64,000 bases of DNA, taken from positions 13,578,001-13,642,000 of the forward strand of contig OZ316895.1 of the NCBI GenBank assembly GCA_973895155.1. Reading direction: 5' to 3'. Every line of letters begins with the position of its first letter. Within the stretch, counting starts at the first letter, position 1. Below, piece by piece: positions 41,748-51,692 of the stretch. The notes beneath the pieces are model-generated. The model was not told where the DNA came from. It saw nothing but the letters and a program-made list of their open reading frames with translations, and did no database searches. Position numbers and translations under genes: made by a program. The DNA comes from Marsupella aquatica. Taxonomy: Eukaryota > Marchantiophyta.

Positions 41748-44700
41748 TCACGACACCGGTGGTGGATCCTTAATGGACGCCCCCAACGCTTCCTCCTCAG
41801 CCACTACCGTAGGCTCATTCCCTGACAGATTACCTGCCCTTGACTGAGTCAACTCTCCATCGGCCTGACTGGGTCCACCATCGGCGTCAGCATCGGCTCG
41901 AGAATCGGTTACGGCCTCAGCCTCGGCTACGGTCTCCCCGGCCTGCTCAAGAGGCGGATCTGGAATACTGGCCTCCTTACTGAGTAGTTCGGCTTGGGCC
42001 GCACCATCCCTACCTGTGATCATAGCGGGATCTATTGCCGTATTCATGTCGGAGGATGGTGCTGGTTCTACCTCTTTGGTCACCACGGCTTGTGGAGTCG
42101 GATTACTCCTTGACCCTGAAGGTTTCCGCTTTTTCTTCTTTTCTGGTTCGGCAGCTGGTCCCTTCCCCTTCCCACTTACCTCCGGCACTGGTGCAGTTGG
42201 CGCGGCTTTTTCTTCGGCCAGTACCACTCCTGGTAACTTGGTTGCCCCAATTGGAGTTGGGCCTGATGAAGACAAGCACCTAAATATTGCGGCTTGTTTC
42301 TTCAGCCGCTCCGTTTGGTTGTCGGCCCGCCGCTGGAGGTTCTCCATCTTCCTCGTGATTTCCTCCAACTCCTCTTGGGTCTCATCCAGGTCCTTGCGTG
42401 CCTCCTCTAGTTCCTTCTGGGCTTCCTCCCGTTCTTGTTTCAAGGTAGTCCTCTCCTCCTGGGTTGCTTTTAGCTCCTTGTCGAGCTCTGCAATGATGAC
42501 AGACTCCATCTGGTTCATCTTGGCGTAAGTCTGTTCGAGCATCTCGTCCTTCTCCCTTAGGTCGGCCTTGAAGCTGGCCGTCAGGGACGCAAGCTCCTGC
42601 TGCAGCGCCATAATCCCTTGATAGGATTTCCCTAACTCGGCCTCCTTCTGCTCAAGGGCTCCGCGGATTTTCTCGAGCTCCCCTTTCAACGCCCATTCCT
42701 TTCTTTGGGTCTCCGCCATGGCCCGGCTGTTGGCTGTTATGTGGGCCTCCTCTGTATTCTTCAGCTCTTGCTTCCACTTCTCCCTCTCTTTGATCGTGTC
42801 GGCCAACTCTTCCTGCGTCTGAGTCAGTTTATCCTTGATATTCTGATTATCAGCCTGCGCGGTGTCCAACTGCCCCTGCATGATGTTCAGCTCATGTCGT
42901 TTAATCCGCAGTTCATCTTGGGCTTTCTTGGCCGCCCTTAGATCTTCAATCTCGGCTTCCATCCTCCTAAGCCGCCGAATGACCTCGTCCTTCTTGCTTC
43001 TCTCTAAAGCCACCGCTTCTTCTAATTGGTGCTTCTCCAACTGCTCCCTATGGAAAAAGGGTCCTACTTCCAACTCCTCTCCAAAGATGCCGAGCGCAAG
43101 TTCCCCACACATCTCACCATACTCCATGGCTCTATTCTTAGCGTAGGTGGAGTAAGTAGAAGTGATCGGCATCGCCCATCGCGGCCTCTGCTCCCAAGCC
43201 GTCCTGCGGATCTCTTCAATCGTGGCTAGAGGTTTGCTTCCTTTTTTGGCTAGCCGCCTGATGTCCTCCGGCCAATCTCCTCCTGGTAAATCCTTTTCCT
43301 TAGCCAGGGCGGCCTCCTCCTCCTGCTTGATTCGCTCCTGAAATTCCTGCACCATCTGTTTTATGCCGTCGAAGCTCGGGGGAGCAACATCTGGTGGGGG
43401 AGACTCAGGGCTACTCTGCTGGTTGGGGTCCCCTCGCACTACCCTTGGAAGTGTGGGGACAAACCGGCCACAGGTCCTTACTCCTGGAACGTGATGGTCC
43501 GACCCATAGCCGGAATTATCATGGCTGCAGTCCTCCACTGCCTCCTCTACCTCTTGGACGTCCGGCTTCTCCCTCTCCTCTTCGTCGGTAGGAGCTTCAG
43601 GCAATTCTGCCTCAGATTCGGAGCTTGAGGTTCCCACGTACATTCGAACACCTGGCTTGGATTCCGGCCTGATTCTCTCCTTGTCTCCAGCAAAGGGGTT
43701 TTCTCTTGTGAGTCGGTATAGGCCTACCTCTGTAGTAGTGTCCTGCATTGTTGCCGTTGCCGTTGTTGTTGCCGATGCCGATTTCTTTTCTTTCTCCAGT
43801 AGTTTCAGCAGACTCTGCATGCCTGGTTGCTGCATCGGCAAGTCTTCCTTCCTGGGCCTAAACACCTGCTCGATCGTAGGACTAACAGGTGGTTGAGGCT
43901 TCTCAGCCAATGGCCTCGGCGTTGGAGCTTCCTCGGGTGCCCTTACCTGCAGGGGAAGTACCGGGGCAAAAGTCTGACCTCTGGCATACCGGCACAACAG
44001 CGGCATGTGATAGCCCAGCCACGACACGCTCCCCATGCCGATTACCTGCTGCTCCTCCTTTAAGATCTTCTTCAATTGGTTGAGGAGGTACCCGTTGTAG
44101 TCCCAGCTTGGGTCTGGCCTTTCTGCCAGATAGACCTGTGCCTTGCCGATCTCTGCCCTCGGCAAGTTACAATGCATGGTCACCCGCAAGAAGTCGATCA
44201 TCTCTCCTATGTGCGGGTTGGTGCAGGTGTTCCGGAAGAAGCCATTCTTCGTTGATGGCCCGGGGAACGACCGGAACTCCTTGTCAGGCAAGGTCTTCCT
44301 GGTATCAACTTTGGTCTTATTGCCTATCGGCAGGCCAAACACTTCGGCAATTACCTTGGGAGTAAGATAGAAATCCTTCCCATATATCCTCGTGCAATTG
44401 GTCTCGGGTTCCCATGACCCCACGAATTCTAATAGGTCTGACTCCGGTACCTCCGGCTTCAGCCATGGTAATCTTACAAAGGCCTCCAAGCCGGATCCGA
44501 CCATGAAGCCTTGGTATCTCTTGGTCTGCATGGCCGTAAAGCATGCATCCTCCTCCCGTGCAAAATGTAGTTGCACCTCCACCGGTAGGGTTGCCGCCCA
44601 GCCTTTCCAGGTGTCATCCCTGGTTGGAATGGCCTTGATGGGATCGACCTCCTCCTCTTTGGCTTCTCCCTGCCTCCTGCTCTGCTGCTCGGCTGGCTTC

Positions 44701-45380
44701 TTTGGTGCCGCCGACCTCGTTCTTTTTGCCGGGGTGGCTTCATCGTTGACGGCTCCCTTCCTCTTCATCTCTGCTGCCGTGGAGGTTTCTCCTAGCACCG
44801 TTGCCTGGGTCCACCTTTCCGTGCTACCCTTTAATTCCCAGTGTATGTCGTTGTAGTTCTTGATGGCCTCTCGGATGCCGACGACACTGTCTTTGCAAAA
44901 CAGAAGATCGTCGAGTTGATTGGAAGTAGGCGTCCACAGGAACTCGTCCTTGATGAGTTCGCCTCCTAAGAAAGCCGTCTTCTGCAGCTCCCACAATCGA
45001 GCGAGCTCCTGCCGTTCTCGAGCTGCCCTTTCTGATTCCTCGTCCTCGTAAGTCTTGATGTACTCAGTTGCCCGTTCGAACAGGCATCCCCAGAAATGTG
45101 CCGCTTGATTGACGTTGCTCATACCCTCCTTAGGTCGATCGTCGGTATCTACTCTCTTCCCGAGTGCTTGCCTAAGCAGCTGACAGTAGTTGGCCTCCCG
45201 TAGTCGTCTGCCTAGTTCGTGCTCGCAAATGAGCCACCATCTCCTGCAAGCGCTCCTTACCCCTCCCCTCTGCCGGTCCTTCTTCCCGTTGATCCTTCCT
45301 AGCCGCCGACACTTAACGCGCCCTAACCCTAATCGGGTTTTCACCCTCAGCCTTACCTCCGGCCTCTGCCCGGGTTCCAT
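41748..45380 (-). CDS. 1210-aa coiled-coil ORF downstream of integrase (unit 1)
   Basis: A single intact ORF from ATG 45380 to TGA, on the same strand as pol and starting about 100 bp after the integrase stop, the position env-like genes take in some plant gypsy elements. Residues about 300-355 (FVRLPWLKPEVPE, then IYGKDFYLTPKVIAEVFGLP) resemble the plant-mobile or putative plant transposon domain seen in other plant elements; I am moderately sure. Residues about 500-700 are acidic and low complexity. Residues about 778-1032 form a long coiled coil with heptad-like repeats, and a basic KKKKRKPSGSR stretch near 1090 could be a nuclear signal. I see no signal peptide or membrane anchor, so an envelope glycoprotein is unlikely. 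It is the only long unbroken coding frame of the element. Function unknown. Confidence 0.88.
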   Translation of the reverse strand: MEPGQRPEVRLRVKTRLGLGRVKCRRLGRINGKKDRQRGGVRSACRRWWLICEHELGRRLREANYCQLLRQALGKRVDTDDRPKEGMSNVNQAAHFWGCLFERATEYIKTYEDEESERAARERQELARLWELQKTAFLGGELIKDEFLWTPTSNQLDDLLFCKDSVVGIREAIKNYNDIHWELKGSTERWTQATVLGETSTAAEMKRKGAVNDEATPAKRTRSAAPKKPAEQQSRRQGEAKEEEVDPIKAIPTRDDTWKGWAATLPVEVQLHFAREEDACFTAMQTKRYQGFMVGSGLEAFVRLPWLKPEVPESDLLEFVGSWEPETNCTRIYGKDFYLTPKVIAEVFGLPIGNKTKVDTRKTLPDKEFRSFPGPSTKNGFFRNTCTNPHIGEMIDFLRVTMHCNLPRAEIGKAQVYLAERPDPSWDYNGYLLNQLKKILKEEQQVIGMGSVSWLGYHMPLLCRYARGQTFAPVLPLQVRAPEEAPTPRPLAEKPQPPVSPTIEQVFRPRKEDLPMQQPGMQSLLKLLEKEKKSASATTTATATMQDTTTEVGLYRLTRENPFAGDKERIRPESKPGVRMYVGTSSSESEAELPEAPTDEEEREKPDVQEVEEAVEDCSHDNSGYGSDHHVPGVRTCGRFVPTLPRVVRGDPNQQSSPESPPPDVAPPSFDGIKQMVQEFQERIKQEEEAALAKEKDLPGGDWPEDIRRLAKKGSKPLATIEEIRRTAWEQRPRWAMPITSTYSTYAKNRAMEYGEMCGELALGIFGEELEVGPFFHREQLEKHQLEEAVALERSKKDEVIRRLRRMEAEIEDLRAAKKAQDELRIKRHELNIMQGQLDTAQADNQNIKDKLTQTQEELADTIKEREKWKQELKNTEEAHITANSRAMAETQRKEWALKGELEKIRGALEQKEAELGKSYQGIMALQQELASLTASFKADLREKDEMLEQTYAKMNQMESVIIAELDKELKATQEERTTLKQEREEAQKELEEARKDLDETQEELEEITRKMENLQRRADNQTERLKKQAAIFRCLSSSGPTPIGATKLPGVVLAEEKAAPTAPVPEVSGKGKGPAAEPEKKKKRKPSGSRSNPTPQAVVTKEVEPAPSSDMNTAIDPAMITGRDGAAQAELLSKEASIPDPPLEQAGETVAEAEAVTDSRADADADGGPSQADGELTQSRAGNLSGNEPTVVAEEEALGASIKDPPPVS

Positions 45381-45483
45381 GGTTGCCCCTAATTGTTTAT
45401 ATTTTCCTTGTTTTGTCCCTATACTAAGGTGTTCCTAGGGTGCCTTCCTGCTTTACCCACTTAACCAGCCGAGTGATTCCTGT

Positions 45484-46935
45484 CTAGGCATCACATAGCT
45501 CCCCACTTAATTGTGAAGCGTCCTCGCGAACAACTTCATCTTCGTCCATATAGTATTTCTTGAGGCGGTCATAATGGATGCGAACTGGATATACCTCTCC
45601 CGTAATGTTGGCCAATTGTACGGAGCCATTGGGGAACATCATGGTTACTCTAAAGGGTCCTAACCAGCGAGTGTAAAGCTTTCCTGGAAACCTACTATAC
45701 CTACTGTCATAAAGTAGCACAAGATCACCGGTATGAATACTAACTACTTTTAACCTTTTATCATACTGCTGCTTCATGATATTCTGTCTATATTCTACTC
45801 TCTCGGCTGAAATCATTCTCGCTTCCTCTAAAGCTTCTAACCTATATTCTCGCTCCTTTAGGCTCTCCTCCGCTGAGGCTCTTTCCTCAATTGTAACTTG
45901 AAATGTCGGTATCTCAAGTTGCATGGGTACCAGGGCTTCTTGTCCAAAGGTTAAGAAGAAGGGTGTATGACCGGTAGTGGATTTATAGGCAAGATTGTAA
46001 GCAAAAACAGCAGCAAACAATTTATCATCCCAATCGAGTTTGTTCTGAGCTACTGTCTTGTTCAATATCTTTCCTATAATTCCGTTTGCTCGTTCTGTCA
46101 ACCCGTTTGCCTTTGGATGGTAGGGAGTAGTAGGCCTATGTTTAACTAAATACTGCTCATTTAAACGACTAATTATATCATTCAAAAAATGGGTTCCTCT
46201 ATCACTAACTAATTCTAGGGGTGCTCCATACCTGGTGAAGATCTGCTCATACATGAATCTAGCCGTAGTAATTGCATCATCCTTCGTTGTTGGTCTGGCC
46301 TCTACCCATTTAGTTGCATAATCCGTAGCCAGGATTATGTACTTGTTCCGTCGAGGGTGGGTCAGTGGTTTCAGAGGTCCAATGTAATCAATACCCCACT
46401 TCTCGAATGGTGCCAGAGGTAGAATAGGGTGCAGTGGATGCCTGGTGGACGCCCTTGGTCCTCCCGCTCATTGACAAGGATCGCATTGTTTGATAAACTG
46501 ATAGACATCTTTGTGCAAGGTGGGCCACTAGTAACCGGCATTTAATATCTTCTTAGACGTGGTTATTGGGGCAAAATGTCCTCCGGCCTCCTCTCCATGC
46601 ATGGCCCGTAGGACTCGTTTTACCTCTCTCTTTTCCAAACATCTTTGAATCGTGCCGTTGATTCCATGCTTGTGCAGTATGCCTTTAATGCACTGATACT
46701 GTCTGACCTTCCGCACAAAGACTGCGGCTTGCTCTCGGCTTAATCCTGGTTGTAATCTGGAAGTGCTGAGAAATTGTAAAATCTCAGGGTACCATGTACC
46801 AGCTATTTCCACAACGAATAGCTCCTCGTCGGGGAATCGATCATCGATGCAATCCGTGGCAGGTTTACCTGTGATCCTTGAAAAGAAGTCGGCATTGGCA
46901 TGTAACTTTCCCGGCTTGATCCTCAGCTCATAGTC
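45484..46935 (-). pseudogene. Integrase (unit 1), with two stops and a frame change
   Basis: The frame follows RNase H in the +1 frame. The connection KPGKLHANADFFSR is followed by the zinc-binding region (HGEEAGGHFAPI ... CDPCQ), which is interrupted by TAG at 46528-46530 and TGA at 46468-46470. The core Asp-Asp-Glu residues lie in WGIDYIGPL, LVSDRGTHF and NGLTERANGIIG. The C-terminal part (GDLVLLYDSRYSRFPGKLYTRW) looks normal. Both stops fit G-to-A or C-to-T changes of Trp and Arg codons. The open part from 46254 down would encode only core and C-terminus, so no active integrase is expected without readthrough of both stops. Confidence 0.88.
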
Positions 46936-48745
46936 ACTGTAATAGCAAAATCCATCTTGCTACTCTGCCTGTAAGGTCCGGCTTATTGACTAGGTACTTC
47001 AAACTTTCGTGATCAGTATGAAAGATTACCTTGTACCCTAGTAAATAATGCCTAAACTTTTTACAAGAATAAATGACTCCTAATGCTTCTCTTTCCGTGG
47101 TAGAGTAGTTCCGTTCGGCATCGGCAAGCTGACGGCTTGCGAAGTATATGGGATGGTCCCTTCCTTTCTCATCCAACTGACTTAGTACTGAGCCAATACA
47201 GAAGCCCGAGACATCTACAAAAACATGAAAATCTTTGTTCCAGTCCGGTGCTATCATGACTGGGGCCTCTACTAACATCTGCTTTAATTCTACCACCGCT
47301 GTGACTCGTTCGGGTGTGGGTTCGAAGTCTGCTCCTGCCTTGAGCATATTGGTTAATGGTAAAGCTAGCTTGGCAAAATCCTTGATGAACCGGCGATAGT
47401 AACCAATGCATCCCAAGAAGGATCTTACATCCTTTATGTTCTTAGGTTGCATGATATCTAGCCATACTGCTAGCTTACCTTTGTCAATCTCAATGCCCTT
47501 CCTTGATACCTTGTGACCTAGTAGCACCCCCTCGGTTACTGAAAAAAAACATTTATCTGGGTGTAACTTGAGACCCACCTCTCTACATCTCATGAAGGTT
47601 TTCCTGAGGTATTTAGCATGTTTCGATGCCTTCCCGAATACTGCAAAGTCATCAATGAAGATTTCCATGAACTTTCTCAAGTAATCATGAAAAATGTTCA
47701 CCATTAATCGTTGGAACATAGCTGGTGCATTGCAGAGTCCAAACGGCATACGATTGAAGACATAGATCCCCCATTCCGTGATGAAGGCCGTCTTGATTTG
47801 GTCTTCCTGCCGAATCCTGATTTGGTTATAACCAGAGTATCCATCCATGAATGAATATAGTTCATGACTGACTACCATGTCTAGTACCATATCAGTAAAT
47901 GGTAAAGGAAAATGGTCTTTTAATGTTGCTTCATTCAGCTTCCTGTAATCCTGACAAACCCGGATCTTGGGTTTACCATCGGGTCCAGCTTTCTTGGGAA
48001 CTATCACAATTGGAGACACCCAGTCTGAATGCAGGACTGGAGTGATGAATCCAGCTTCCACTAGTTTGTCGATTTCTGTTTTGACCAGCAGGGAATACTT
48101 CGGGTTCATCCTTCGAATTGGTTGTCGAAATGATTTGGCTCCTAACATGAGATCAATTCGATGTTCCCCTAGTGTTGGATCTACTCCCTTTAGATCTTGG
48201 TGACTCCATGCAAACACATCCTGAAATTCAATCAATAAGTCACTGATCTCTTTCTCGAGCTCAGGTGCTAGGTTTCTCCCTAAGTTCAGTTCTCTTCCCT
48301 CTCCTAAGTCGAGCTTCCGATATTGCCGTGCTTGGATCATATTAATCTGCTTCTTCAAATTTGGGTCCAGTTCGGCTTCCAGTCTCTCTAATCTCATACC
48401 TCCATAAACTGGGATCTCGGCTGGACTAGCCGAGTCGGTCCCTTCCTTGGTGTCCATAGATTGTCCCCTTACCGGTCTATTCGGTTTTGAATTAGTGGTC
48501 GGCTCCCCTTCCTGCCTTGGCTCTGGATCGTGTCTGTCCATCTCATCCACCTCTTGCTCCTGAGAGTTAGGCCGCTGTGCTCTCTCGGCTTCTAATAGGG
48601 CCTCGATTTGTTCTGCCCTCATAATCGGCTTGTATGCCGATCCCTTGGTATTTAATTCCTTGCCGATGATCGATGGCGTTGTGGACCCCGTCGGCTCTGC
48701 CACAACGCCTGCAGAAAATCCACTGTCCCTGCTACTGCTCCCCAC
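46934..48745 (-). CDS. Reverse transcriptase and RNase H (unit 1)
   Basis: The frame opens just after a TAA and begins with GTG, not ATG, so it needs frameshifting from the preceding ORF. RT motifs: VCQDYRKLNEATLKDHFPLP (264-283), DGYSGYNQI, NRMPFGLCNAPAMFQRLM and FIDDFAVFG (catalytic Asp pair about 365-366). RNase H: FVDVSGFCIGSVL, the Glu in STTEREALG, and HTDHESLKYL. The frame stops at TGA 46934-46936 inside the RNase H to integrase connection; the expected sequence resumes one base further on. All catalytic residues of RT are present. Confidence 0.9.
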   Translation of the reverse strand: MGSSSRDSGFSAGVVAEPTGSTTPSIIGKELNTKGSAYKPIMRAEQIEALLEAERAQRPNSQEQEVDEMDRHDPEPRQEGEPTTNSKPNRPVRGQSMDTKEGTDSASPAEIPVYGGMRLERLEAELDPNLKKQINMIQARQYRKLDLGEGRELNLGRNLAPELEKEISDLLIEFQDVFAWSHQDLKGVDPTLGEHRIDLMLGAKSFRQPIRRMNPKYSLLVKTEIDKLVEAGFITPVLHSDWVSPIVIVPKKAGPDGKPKIRVCQDYRKLNEATLKDHFPLPFTDMVLDMVVSHELYSFMDGYSGYNQIRIRQEDQIKTAFITEWGIYVFNRMPFGLCNAPAMFQRLMVNIFHDYLRKFMEIFIDDFAVFGKASKHAKYLRKTFMRCREVGLKLHPDKCFFSVTEGVLLGHKVSRKGIEIDKGKLAVWLDIMQPKNIKDVRSFLGCIGYYRRFIKDFAKLALPLTNMLKAGADFEPTPERVTAVVELKQMLVEAPVMIAPDWNKDFHVFVDVSGFCIGSVLSQLDEKGRDHPIYFASRQLADAERNYSTTEREALGVIYSCKKFRHYLLGYKVIFHTDHESLKYLVNKPDLTGRVARWILLLQ

Positions 48746-51000
48746 TTAGCCGTTTCATCCAATTGGTCTACATCCTTTACTTCCTCCGGAATTGCAGCTA
48801 AAAAGGTGGATTCTATTGTAAAGCAGTCCTCGACCTCTTCGTCTTCTTCTTCCAAGTCACCTTCCATTGGTTCTTGCCATAATCCGCTGGGGGCTACCTC
48901 TGGTCCAAAGACACCTTCTTCGGTTAGGTTAGTGAGGCATTCTAACCAACGTACTTCATCGGCTGACTCCAGTCCACTGTCGTACCCATCTACTTCCCTT
49001 ATGCTTTTCCTACGGTCATCCTTAGTGTCCCAGGATACCGTGATAGAGGGGGTCCCGAAAGTGAACTGCTTTTTACCCCAATCTTCTATTACCTCGGCTA
49101 GGTACAGCCATGGCCTACCAATCAATAGCCGGAATGACGTAGGATTTACCGGCTTCATTACTACATAGTTAATGCTAAAGAAGATACCTCCTATCTCTGT
49201 CTTGATGCCGGTTAACACTCCCGTCGGAATGACCTGATATCCATTGGCCATGTTCAACACTCTTCCAGTCATCTCCGGTGTTAGACCCCACCCTTTTACT
49301 GTTGAATCAATCATAATACATACCCCTGATCCTCCATCGATGGGTATCCGTAGTAATAATTCTCCTTGAATCATTAATGGTAATGCTGGGGCTCCTTGAT
49401 CTTCTTCTATCATTAGTACGTCGGATCTGGTTGCTACCTTGGGTAATCTCGGCTTGCCGAGAATAGCCTTCCTTAATTGCTTCCGGAAATACGGGCTATT
49501 TTTCAATAGTTGACCTACTGTTGCCGAGACTCTAGATTCTAGTACATCTTTAGCCAGGTCATAGGGAACAATCGGCTTCTCTTCTGGTGGTGTTTCCGTC
49601 TTGGATTCGGCCAGTTTTGCCACGCTAGTCTCCACAGCTGTTGGGTCTTCCGAAGCAAACAATGCTTTTGCTCGTTTTACATCCTTGGCAATGGCTTCGG
49701 TATTCTCCAGGGTTTCTAATTCTCTTAGTTGTTCCTTAACACTAGCCGTAACAGAGGGGTAGAACAACTTAGGATGATCTCGATTGAAGTCGCTATCTTG
49801 TGAAGGATTGGTTTCACGGGTGGGCTCATGGCTTACCTGTATTGCCGGAGCCCTCCCTTCTCCTTCTGTTGATGTTGACGAAGAGTCGATCCTTTCCTCC
49901 GTAACCTTCCCTTTATTTTTGGCCAGCCCATCCCACCTTTCCTTCCTTCTGGTAGATCGAGTAGAGACCCGGTAGCAATCATGATCTAAATCCTCCTCTG
50001 AGAAGGTTGATAGGGCTTCGGCCTCATCAGCAGATGGTACGAACTCTGCCTCGGCATCCTCTTGCCATCCTAGTTCGATGTGGTTGATTTGAACTCCTCC
50101 GGGGGTAGTACCTGGCGGTAAGATCTTGATCGGCAAAAGCTTATGATTTGCGGCCAGGCCTGCCAACCAAGTAGGACATTGCCCTAGCATATGACCTTCC
50201 TGTCGGCATCCCATACATAGCTGAGCTGGTTGTCCATCACCCTGTTTGCGTGCATTCGGGCATTCTCTAGCAAAATGGCCAGGTTGACCACAATTATAGC
50301 ACGCCGCAAATCTTTGCACATTCGGCCTAGGAGGTACTGACGGGTTCTGAATAATCCGAGGATACATCTCTCCTGGATTGTTCCTTAACCCTGACCACAG
50401 AGATGTAGGTCTGTTGGATAGGTCTCGTGCTCCAGTCTCACTGATGCCGAAAACACTATCAGCGGCATCTCCTAAAAAGTACTCTACTTCTCCCTGACAT
50501 GGTCTGATCTCGGCCACATGCCGAACATGATTAGTATTAAGCTTAGGACACGCATCTTTATGGTGTCCGGTTTTATAACATAAGGCACACCATACAGAGC
50601 TATCCTCCTGTACTACCTTCTTCTTTGGTTTTACCTCTGCAATGATAGCCTTAAGTTGCTCGGTAAGGGCTACGATGTTATCTGGTGGCTTAGCCTCCAT
50701 CTTGACTTTCGTCTTCCCTCTCCTTCTGCCCTTCCTTTTCCTAGTTTTTTCTTCTTCAGAACTAGAAGATGACTCACTCTTGCTACTCCCACTATCCGAG
50801 CTTGACTTATCACTTCTAGACTTCTTGGGATGTTTCTTCTTCTTATCTTTTTTCTTATGGGGTGATCCCTCCTCTGATGAGGAACTCTCAGACTTAAGCT
50901 GTTTCTTTCGGCTTGTGATATCTGCATTAATGTATAATTGAATATCCTTAATTGCTTCGGCTAAAGTCTCCGGGTTCTCCTTCCTAATTGCAAAACTCAT
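48652..51000 (-). CDS. Gag C-terminus, three zinc knuckles and protease (unit 1)
   Basis: 782 aa. It begins within the gag core (IRKENPETLAEAIKD), followed by a Lys/Ser-rich basic stretch (about 32-100) and three CCHC zinc knuckles: CALCYKTGHHKDAC (138-151), CYNCGQPGHFAREC (234-247) and CMGCRQEGHMLGQC (262-275). The retropepsin region has IDGGSG at about 554-559, where most plant elements have D-S/T-G, and LLIGRPWLY at 625-633. The ATG lies one codon after the TAG that ends the first gag frame, in the same frame. Its last 94 bp overlap the RT frame. Confidence 0.88.
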   Translation of the reverse strand: MSFAIRKENPETLAEAIKDIQLYINADITSRKKQLKSESSSSEEGSPHKKKDKKKKHPKKSRSDKSSSDSGSSKSESSSSSEEEKTRKRKGRRRGKTKVKMEAKPPDNIVALTEQLKAIIAEVKPKKKVVQEDSSVWCALCYKTGHHKDACPKLNTNHVRHVAEIRPCQGEVEYFLGDAADSVFGISETGARDLSNRPTSLWSGLRNNPGEMYPRIIQNPSVPPRPNVQRFAACYNCGQPGHFARECPNARKQGDGQPAQLCMGCRQEGHMLGQCPTWLAGLAANHKLLPIKILPPGTTPGGVQINHIELGWQEDAEAEFVPSADEAEALSTFSEEDLDHDCYRVSTRSTRRKERWDGLAKNKGKVTEERIDSSSTSTEGEGRAPAIQVSHEPTRETNPSQDSDFNRDHPKLFYPSVTASVKEQLRELETLENTEAIAKDVKRAKALFASEDPTAVETSVAKLAESKTETPPEEKPIVPYDLAKDVLESRVSATVGQLLKNSPYFRKQLRKAILGKPRLPKVATRSDVLMIEEDQGAPALPLMIQGELLLRIPIDGGSGVCIMIDSTVKGWGLTPEMTGRVLNMANGYQVIPTGVLTGIKTEIGGIFFSINYVVMKPVNPTSFRLLIGRPWLYLAEVIEDWGKKQFTFGTPSITVSWDTKDDRRKSIREVDGYDSGLESADEVRWLECLTNLTEEGVFGPEVAPSGLWQEPMEGDLEEEDEEVEDCFTIESTFLAAIPEEVKDVDQLDETAKWGAVAGTVDFLQALWQSRRGPQRHRSSARN
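48675..48709 (-). promoter_or_regulatory. Hairpin in the protease/RT frame overlap (unit 1)
   Basis: The arms ggcgttgtgg and ccacaacgcc pair perfectly (10 bp) around a 15-base loop. On the minus strand the stem starts five bases after gtg gat ttt, inside the overlap where the ribosome must change frame by -1 to reach RT. The upstream heptamer G GAT TTT is not a classical slippery site. The same structure is at 59563-59597. Confidence 0.45.
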
Positions 51001-51003
51001 CTT

Positions 51004-51645
51004 CTATGGCAAAGCATTCACCAACCATTGAAGTTGCATACCTTCAGATGCATTGGTCTTTGTACGTCTTACCAGTTTCTGAAAGCGTTGCAAGAACTTC
51101 CTGAAGGATTTGTTCTCCTTGAACCAAAGTTGTCCCAACTTCAGCACTGCTAGTTCTGAAGTTCCAATGGGTCGAAACTCCTTAACAAAGAGTGTTTTGA
51201 AGATATCCCAGATGACTTGATCTTCCACATCTAATGCTCTGTACCAAGGCCTAGCCTCACCCTTGAACAGGCCGGGAAGAATCTGCATCTTGATGGCCGA
51301 TTCTCCATTTGCTGCAGCGGTTCCCTCGAAATCATCCAACCATTCGTCCGGATCCTCATCTCCTCTCCCATGAAATGCCTTGTAATGTATGCGCGACCGC
51401 TGGCTCAATCTGGTCCCTGGCCTCTCGTCTGGCCGTGCCTCTGGTTCCCCCATGTCGGTTGGAGACTCACTTCTCCTTACCGACTCTTCTTCTGGTATGT
51501 CTTCTTCGACGCCACTTCCAGTTTCGGAGCTACCAGCTCTTTCTGCCCCTCTCAGTCGCTGTGTATCATGCCACCCGGCGAGCTGCTGCAGTCGAGCTCT
51601 CTCCCGTTGAATCACTCTTTCTTCCCTCGGCGTAAGGTCAGTCAT
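51004..51645 (-). CDS. Gag N-terminal part (unit 1)
   Basis: 213 aa from ATG 51645. An Arg/Glu-rich N-terminus is followed by the retrotransposon gag core (GLFKGEARPWYRALD, VKEFRPIGTSELAVLKLGQLWFKENKSFRKFLQRF). The frame ends at TAG 51004-51006 in the middle of the gag core (WLVNALP-stop), and the rest of the core continues in the same frame after one codon. A functional Gag would need readthrough or a sense codon here. One residue differs from unit 2 (Trp/Arg in GQLWFKE). Confidence 0.85.
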   Translation of the reverse strand: MTDLTPREERVIQRERARLQQLAGWHDTQRLRGAERAGSSETGSGVEEDIPEEESVRRSESPTDMGEPEARPDERPGTRLSQRSRIHYKAFHGRGDEDPDEWLDDFEGTAAANGESAIKMQILPGLFKGEARPWYRALDVEDQVIWDIFKTLFVKEFRPIGTSELAVLKLGQLWFKENKSFRKFLQRFQKLVRRTKTNASEGMQLQWLVNALP

Positions 51646-51692
51646 TACCTACGCTTCCGTTCTAACTTCATATCTCACGGCTTAAGAAATGC

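Noticed and set aside
42016-44856. Many plus-strand open frames under the 1210-aa ORF
   Set aside because: Ser/Leu-rich shadows of the coiled-coil coding frame, repeated identically in unit 2.
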